Shown here piece by piece: positions 58,487-64,000 of a stretch of DNA of 64,000 nt. The position numbers and the translations under genes were made by a program. The notes beneath the pieces were generated by a model that was given only the letters and a program-made list of their open reading frames with translations, had not been told where the DNA came from and did not search any database. The DNA comes from Trebouxia sp. TZW2008 (lineage: Eukaryota > Chlorophyta > Trebouxiophyceae > Trebouxiales > Trebouxiaceae), in contig BDIU01000400.1 of the NCBI GenBank assembly GCA_002118135.1, positions 2,544-66,543 on the forward strand, written 5' to 3'. How positions within the stretch are numbered: the first letter of the stretch is position 1; each line of letters opens with the position of its first letter.

Positions 58487-61400
58487 AGTCCTTAACATCC
58501 ATGGGTTCCTGACATTGTATCATGACCTAGCTTCCTGTGCAGGCCAGAGGGCTGTTGCGCGCCACCACAAACGGCGTGATTCTGGCAGTTGCTTCTGCAG
58601 ACGCACCCTCAATTTGCACCACAGCCAGCTGAAGACAGCTACTCTTGATCAATTTAGTCAGTTGAGTGCTGAACAAGCTTCTTACACAGGCTGGAGGGCA
58701 CTTGTGTGCGACCATCAATGGCGTCATGCTGGCAGTTGCCTCTGCAGATGGCGCCCTCGCCTTGCACCACAGCCAGCTGAAGTCAGCCAGAGCCCAGACC
58801 GTCATCCCAGCGGTCCATGACATGTGGGCAGGTCAGACCTGATCCCTGCACCTAGCTTGAATGCACATGCAGTGTGCCGCAACTGTCATGTCACAATCTG
58901 CAAGCAGGATGCTTGCTGCATCTGGAAGCTGGTCCAGCTTGTGCAGCCTCTGCTGAAGGCAAGAGACAGGGGCAGAGCATTGCTTGCATGCAGACACATT
59001 GTCACTGGACTGGTCTGCTGCTCAAGTCTGCAATGGTAGCACACCGCATACATTTGCTGCCAAGGTCGCATGCAATGACAAGGCCGAAAGAAGCAGCAAC
59101 TTGATGACTGCAGGGGGCATCAGCACTGTGATTTGCAGCGCTACAGGGCAGTTCTGCCTGACAGCTGGGCTAGACGGTACAGTGCTACTTCGCACTGTCA
59201 ACGACAAAGTATAGCCCAAAGCAATCTCCTCGAAAAGATATCATGCATCATGCTTGATTTGCAGGGGCCAACAGCACTGTGAGCTTGCCTGGCAGCTGAT
59301 TCAGACGGCACAGTGTGAATGACGCAGACAGAGCCTATATCAGTCCACTGCCAAATCAGGCAAGGCTGATGATAATGCTTGGATTGCAGGGGGCATCAGT
59401 ACTGTGAGTTTCAGTGCCACAGGGTAGTTCTGCCAGACAGCTGGGCTAGACGGCACAGTCCTTCTGCACACTGTCAACGACACAGATAGAGCCCATGTTA
59501 GCCCGCTGCCAAAACAGGCAAGGCTGACGATAATGCTTGGATTGCAGGGGGCATCAGTACTGTGAGTTTCAGTGCCACAGGGCAGTTCTGCCTGACAGCT
59601 GGGCTAGACGGCACAGTCCTTCTGCACACTGTCAACGACACAGATAGAGCCCATGTCAGCCCGCTGCCTAAACAAGCCAAGGTCAACGATGACATGCAAG
59701 ACTTTGATGCTGTGGATGAAGCCACTGAAGCCACAGAGGTAGGCAATTAGTGAAAAGTATAACAGTATTTGAGCAATGCACATGTGCATGAGAAGCATGC
59801 ATCATGTCAGACGCTATACGTAAAGTGTGCCTGACAGGCATCAGAGCTGTGAGGCCAAAAACAGGCACCACAGGAATGCAGCAGCTGACAGTGTCTGTCA
59901 ATACCTCAGCAGGTGTTTTGACTTACGTACCACAATTCAAGCACAGCATTCATGCAGTATTGTGAGAAACCGGACAATCAGCCCTCAGCTATCACGCTTT
60001 GTACAGTCTGTCTTGAACAGGAACTGCTGCTGTGCAGGATGCAGACTATGCTGAGGGCATTTTGAAGGCAAAGCCCTCTCCAGAAATGCTTCAGGCCCGT
60101 GCTCACATCCTAGATCAGCTAGCGTCCATCCACGACCGCATCACGCAAGTCCTGTCTCAAAACGAGCATGCAGCGGCGCGCGAGCAAATGCCTCACCAGG
60201 AGCTTGTGGTTGATAGTGCGGTTATGGGTGGGCTCAAAGCCCTAGGCCAGGCTAGGGTTGCTGCCCTTAGGGCAGCTATGGCTAGGGCAGGGCTGAATCA
60301 AAGCATAATCTGGGACCGATTGAAGCAGCTGGGATGGGACACCATGGAAGTCCATCAGACAACGCTCACAGGCATCAGAAACGATACAGAGGCAAGCAGT
60401 TTTTTAGATAATGTGCTCACCATACAATAGATTCTACTGCGTAGTTGATGATATCAAGGAGTCCCAGTTACAAAAGTACCATGTCAGCGCTCAAGCATAC
60501 AACGCTTTGTACTAAATGCCAATCTGAGCTCATTACAACTTTGCATGTCACTCTGAAATGTGCAGCACGGCCAGTGAACATTGTCACAGCCACTTGTGAC
60601 ACTGCCCCTATACTGTAACTTAGTCAGTACTCATCCTGACAATTTGATTTGCCATTCACATCAGCAGCTCAAGATGACAAGTTGCTACTGTGAGAAATGT
60701 CACTTTTGCCGGGCAGTCATCATCATCATCATAACCCAAGCGTCTACAGCATGCGACACACAATGCAAGCAACAATACCACTTCTGTGCCGCGTTCACTT
60801 GACATCTTGTCAATTCCCAATCTCATTCAAACAGTGAAATTGCAGGTGGGCAACTTTGCAGTGGCCAACAGCAGTGAAGAGGAGTCTGTGCTGGACAAGC
60901 TGGTGCTTCTTCATCAGCAAAGCCTGGCAGACCCAGCCCCACAGGTGATCCTTTCAACCTTACCATGGCGCCGAGGTTCTTATCAGTCTGCTCTGTAGCG
61001 AATTAGCGCAAGAGCAACATCCCGAAGTGAGTTGTGTCAAAGTGGCAGCTTCAGTTTGGTATCAGCTACAAGGCAACATCACTGCAGTGATTGCTTGATG
61101 GTTGTCTGATTGCTTGGGTATACAATCAGCGTTACTGCTTGCTGTTCAAGGCAATTCCAGTCCAATGTTGTCTGAGGAGCAAATCCACAAATCCCATATC
61201 AAGACTTTGTGGGCATTCCTGTCTTGAGCAGATACACATAGCAAAGGTAGGTGTATGACTGCTGCTCCCCACGCTTCGCCACCTTCCACAGCCGCGCTCT
61301 TATTCCCATTACATGGCAAGCAAGGAGCTCATGATCTTCCAGCTGTCTGCAGGCAAGCTGCAGGCAGCAATGCCACCTCACTGTTTGGCCAACAGGGTGT

Positions 61401-63530
61401 GGGGTCAATGCTCTCACCCAACCCCAGACAAGCCTGCCCATTCCCCTCCTTTCCCATCTTCAATACATGATACTCTAGAAGGACTCGCTATTGGAGCTGT
61501 TTGCAGGCAAGCATTCAAGCTGTAAGCAGCAATGCCACCTCAGCGTTTGGTCAACAGAGTGTGGGTCAATGCTCTCATCCACCCCTAGACAAGCAACCCC
61601 CTCCATCATCTCCCAACTTATGGCAAGCTGAAACTCCAAAGTGCTCCTGCTTTCTGCAGGCAAGCATACAAGCTGCAGGCAGCAGTGCCACCTCGTTGTT
61701 TGGCCAACAGAGTGTGGGGTCAATGCTCTCACCCACCCCCAGACAAGCACCCCCCTCCATCTTCTCCAGAACCCAGCAGGACCCTGCCCAGAACAGCCCT
61801 GCCCCAAGCAGTGCTGCCCTGCCCTCGGCCCTCAGCCCTGGGACTACTGCCCTCAGCTCCCAGGAGTTAGCTGTGGCTCAGAGGCTGGGTTTGGATGGTG
61901 CCCTGCTGCCTGCTGGGAGGAGAGGACTGCAAGCGCATGCCGTGCAGCAAGAAATACGAAATATCAAGGTATGCAACATTGTGCGCGGGCTGTTCAACAA
62001 AGAAAATGTCCATGTTATTGTGTCCTGCAGCTCCATGCAGCAGCACATCAACACAATGGAATCATGTTCCTGTAATTGGATGTCAAAGTCGTAAAGGCGT
62101 TGATGCTACTGGTGCTGTGCGGTGCCTTGAGAAGACTTGAGAAGTTGTTTGTTATATACAGTTCACTGCTGCAGTTGACAAGTTGGCAGGCGACAGCAAA
62201 CCTGAGTCTGACTCTGCTGGAGCCTGGGCAAGCTGCATTCTCTGAGCAATCTGTCTGTAGTCAACTGCAACCTGCAATTTGCGTTCTGCTCTTCTCATTC
62301 AGCAGGTGGTATGGTCACTTTTGCAGCATGTCAGACAACAAATTGCCTAAAATCATGATGTTTGGTCGGGTCAAGAGCCCAAACCCACGGGGCCGATCTA
62401 GGAAGATATGGGACGACATTGTTATGTCTCTTACGTGTTGAACATTAATCGCCCTTATTGTGACGCTCAGAACAAGCCAGCCTGGCGGGATAGGACTTGC
62501 GCCACACACCCCTAGCACATGCGCTGGAAAGTGTAACCTTCATTATTACTATTATTATTTAGCAGGCCCCCTGCCTGCATGACCTCAGTTTACATCTCCC
62601 CCTGGTAGCTCAACAGTCCAGACCCAAGTCAGCCAGTACAAGCTGCACAAACAAATCAAGGTCATGCCTGATTGAAAGCTGGAACAGCAAATAACAACAA
62701 ATGTCGCCTGTCACACATTTGACACCTGTGCAGGCAGACTTCAGCAAACATTGTGCCGTTTTGACAGCACAAAGCAAGGTTGAATTCACATCAGAAGCTT
62801 ACAATGCAAGAACAAAGCTGAGACTGTACAGCAAGCTTTGTCATATTAGCTGATCATTGTGCAGGCAGACTTCAACAAGCAGTTTGCTGCTGCTCAGAAG
62901 ACCAGGCAGGCTGAGGTTGACAAAATCTCTGAGGCCAACGACCGCATGACTGAGGTATGGGAGGAGCTGGCAAGATTAGGATCTGCTGTCTCAGACAAGA
63001 CCCTCTTTGAGCCAAAGCCTAACATTGAAGACATACAGGACGCTGTCCTGAATGTCAAGGTACTGAAGCTGACTGTGGAGCTTGCATAACAAAGTTCTTG
63101 CTGCCAAATAGTGTCAAGCCAACCATGCCTTGCATCTTGGTTTGCATGTGAAGTCTGAGATAGAGTTCCTGTTCCTTTCAGGGCAATGCCATCCAGCATC
63201 AAACCTGTCCAAATTGTTACTCGCATCACAAGATAGTTGCAGTCGGCATTTGTCTGGTCCCCACTTGCAACTGTGAAAGTGCAGGACTCAGAGATCCAAG
63301 TGCCTCGGTACCTTTCAGCGCAAGAACGTGCCCGCCAAGCAGCAGACCAGGCAGAAGAGGAGGCACGCGCCAGGGCACATGCAGCCAATGACATCAGCAC
63401 TCGGGCACTGAAGCAGATGATGAACGGAAGCCCCACAGCTGCTGCTGGTGGGGAGGTGCAGGTGGCTGTCGTCAAGCCCCCCTGGATGGAGGGGGACCCC
63501 TCTCAGTTCACCCAAGACCAACAGCAAGAG
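52048..63530 (+). CDS. CFAP43: CFAP43-like WD40 axonemal protein (3' end beyond window)
   Basis: Ciliary/flagellar WD-repeat protein that, with CFAP44, tethers inner-arm dynein heads on the axoneme. Eighteen exons closing in phase: 52048-52064, 52138-52243, 52310-52390, 52461-52634, 52936-53104, 53870-54170, 54736-54925, 55730-55890, 56482-56667, 57569-57750, 58092-58324, 58690-58831, 59548-59738, 60038-60391, 60846-60944, 61660-61968, 62865-63059, 63285-63530 (1112 codons). Start MPFTTESALGFQQG. Family signatures: HGLVAYAEKG, SRLIVWDWRE, QISFHPYDPDLLCCLGYGQS, CTAWMPDSLYIGTASGQL, AGEDGSIRLWN, TAGLDGTVLLHTVND, then coiled coil with WDRLKQLGWDTMEV, and RALKQMMNGSP plus VVKPPWMEGDPSQF. The exon-14 intron has a GC donor (GAG/GCAAGC). 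No stop is seen; the family is 1600-1900 aa, so the C-terminus lies to the right. Exon 6 may be preceded by an unrecognised small exon in 53105-53869. At least eight exons have decayed copies. Confidence 0.85.
53430..53575 (+). repeat. GGCACAGCAC-type minisatellite
   Basis: Imperfect tandem CACAG/GGCACAGCA units within CFAP43 intron 5; no coding content. Confidence 0.75.
54185..54670 (+). repeat. decayed copies of CFAP43 exon 7
   Basis: 54369-54490 and 54563-54660 repeat SVTQ/SLR...VDIAVVGICSLAF-coding sequence (GTCACTCAGAGACAGGCCAG, then CTTCTGTCC...), each after an AG acceptor, with frameshifts. A shorter start-only piece lies near 54190. Intact exon 54736-54925. Confidence 0.9.
55170..55520 (+). 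repeat. four decayed copies of CFAP43 exon 8 start
   Basis: Versions of VTQFGDYHSGQIHASGALPD begin at about 55176 (IAQPGDAHLGQTR), 55281 (ATQFGNCYSGQIDA), 55376 (VQIANNDSGQVHS) and 55485 (LTTTQGRSHASAALP); spacing about 95-110 bp. Intact exon 55730-55890. Confidence 0.88.
56690..57560 (+). repeat. six decayed copies of CFAP43 exon 10
   Basis: Three tandem units of exactly about 116 bp begin at 56697, 56813 and 56929 (LAEQLHCLCIAPTGC-coding), followed by larger copies at about 57085-57190, 57231-57345 and 57401-57535. The last is almost intact (VWFMALQEAPSVPRVVGYTI, then LAEQLLCIAWTQHP). Intact exon 57569-57750. Confidence 0.92.
58355..58488 (+). repeat. (CTTG)n microsatellite
   Basis: CTTG/CCTG tetranucleotide array in CFAP43 intron 11. 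Confidence 0.95.
58543..58645 (+). repeat. decayed copy of CFAP43 exon 12
   Basis: Reads ARGLLRATTNGVILAVASAD, then APSICTTAS and stop, against AGGHLCATINGVMLAVASAD in the intact exon (58690-58831). Acceptor GTGCAG retained. Confidence 0.92.
59110..59530 (+). repeat. three copies of CFAP43 exon 13
   Basis: 59111-59211 (GGISTVICSATGQFCLTAGL, DGTVLLRTVNDK, in frame and followed by GTATAG), 59264-59380 (heavily decayed) and 59391-59530 (CAG to TAG stop in the WD repeat). Intact exon 59548-59738. Each has TTGCAG or CTGCAG before it. Confidence 0.92.
61345..61640 (+). repeat. two decayed copies of CFAP43 exon 16 start
   Basis: GCAGGCAAGCTGCAGGCAGC (61346) and GCAGGCAAGCATTCAAGCTG (61501) head copies of about 110-120 bp (versions of NATSLFGQQ...); intact exon 61660-61968 starts GCAAGCATACAAGCTGCAGG. 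Period about 155 bp. Confidence 0.9.
62317..62562 (+). mobile_element. 5'-truncated LINE retrotransposon, reverse-transcriptase C-terminus
   Basis: Reads DNKLPKIMMFGRVKSPNPRG, RSRKIWDDIV, then after a frameshift NRPYCDAQNKPAWRDRTCAT, HP and stop, typical of the C-terminal end of LINE polyproteins, followed by a short 3' UTR and an (ATT)n tail. Inserted in CFAP43 intron 16, same orientation. Dead: only the last 80 or so codons remain. Confidence 0.8.
62735..62850 (+). repeat. decayed copy of CFAP43 exon 17
   Basis: GTGCAGGCAGACTTCAGCAA repeats the acceptor and start of exon 17 (GTGCAGGCAGACTTCAACAA, exon from 62865), then diverges. Confidence 0.9.
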
Positions 63531-64000
63531 GTCAGCCTGACTACTGCCGTATCCTCTGGTCTTCACTGTACTACACTTGAGGCTGTCAATGCAACTGCAA
63601 GGGGTTGCTTGTGGTGTTGTCTGCAAAGCACCTGCTGCCTTTGCATGCCCCTCTGGGTAGAAGAGGACCCCGCTCAGTTCACCCAGACCCACCGGAGGAA
63701 GCCAGCCTTGTTGATGGATTAATTGATTGATTTAGCGATTGATGGCCAGAGGAAGGAAGCAGTGGAATTGTGGAGTGCTTCTCCATTCATGCATGTCTTG
63801 ACCAACAGAGCGTTGTTCGAGAATCTTGCCAGCGTTCTTGTGATAAATCCTGCCAGGTTAAGGCTGGAGACCCCCTGCTTAGCTGGTCTTTGAAGCATCT
63901 TTGACGCAACTTGCATATCACCTGATGCCAAGACCACACCTTGCCTGATGTAAACGCTGCACATAATCTTATGCCAGGTCTGCACACTCACACAATGGAT
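63531..64000 (+). other. CFAP43 intron 18 with decayed exon-18 end
   Basis: 63650-63700 repeats the exon-18 end (GGGTAGAAGAGGACCCCGCT, CAGTTCACCCAG) with a stop replacing the WM codons. The remainder to the right edge shows no further exon; the gene continues beyond the window. Confidence 0.7.

Noticed and set aside
48176..58488. Regular short repeats that could suggest CRISPR or centromeric satellite
   Set aside because: They are plain tetranucleotide microsatellites (GTGA, CTTG, CATT) with no spacers, inside introns.
58244..58498. Minus-strand frame of repeated KQAS
   Set aside because: Pure translation of the (CTTG)n microsatellite.

Overview
This is nuclear DNA of a ciliated green-lineage eukaryote, most likely a chlorophyte green alga. 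The reasons are: genes built from many short exons with GT(or GC)/TGCAG splice sites; a CFAP43-type axonemal protein; an RWP-RK regulator; an LHT/AAP-type amino-acid permease; an F-box/LRR protein; plant-style PHD plus GNAT and PHD plus extended-PHD proteins; and LINE, MITE and SINE-like debris. I see no bacterial operons, rRNA or CRISPR. The exact species is not deducible from the sequence.

Layout, left to right: a weak minus-strand gene (1740-2609); a plus-strand PHD/GNAT gene (about 2640-5397), convergent with a minus-strand F-box/LRR gene (6221-5318); a minus-strand PHD/extended-PHD protein (14338-7400, 9 exons, 495 aa); a divergent plus-strand acidic membrane protein (14884 on) that may be continuous with a RING-finger membrane protein (21174-23698); minus-strand cytochrome b561 (26787-24565, 4 exons, 273 aa) and a small minus-strand gene (27233-26826); a plus-strand GFA/CENP-V-fold gene (27374-27886); a minus-strand coiled-coil protein (31893-28388); plus-strand RWP-RK (32698-36867, 4 exons, 487 aa); plus-strand amino-acid permease (38169-44293, 9 exons, 482 aa); plus-strand FAD monooxygenase (46064-51151, 8 exons, 431 aa); and plus-strand CFAP43 (52048 to beyond the right edge, 18 exons seen, 1112 codons so far). 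Gene models were assembled by hand from reading frames, splice motifs and exon phase; phases close exactly in all models given a residue count.

The main discovery is a window-wide pattern. Nearly every multi-exon gene carries, next to one intact copy of an exon, one to six decayed tandem copies of that same exon (often acceptor plus the first 60-120 nt, sometimes with the donor). It occurs in the PHD gene (exons 4, 6, 7, 8, 9), the membrane gene (exons 4, 5), RWP-RK (exons 3, 4), the permease (exons 4, 5, 7, 9), the monooxygenase (exons 3, 4, 5) and CFAP43 (exons 7, 8, 10, 12, 13, 16, 17, 18). The copies are in the same orientation, lie on both sides of the intact exon and show a range of ages. 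Introns here appear to be largely exon graveyards, with a few copies still frame-intact and possibly usable as alternative exons.

Other features: a pogo-like MITE family (three copies, one inserted exactly at a splice donor), GC-AG introns in three genes, CpG-rich gene starts against CpG-poor gene bodies, and a 12-bp tandem repeat in a bidirectional promoter.
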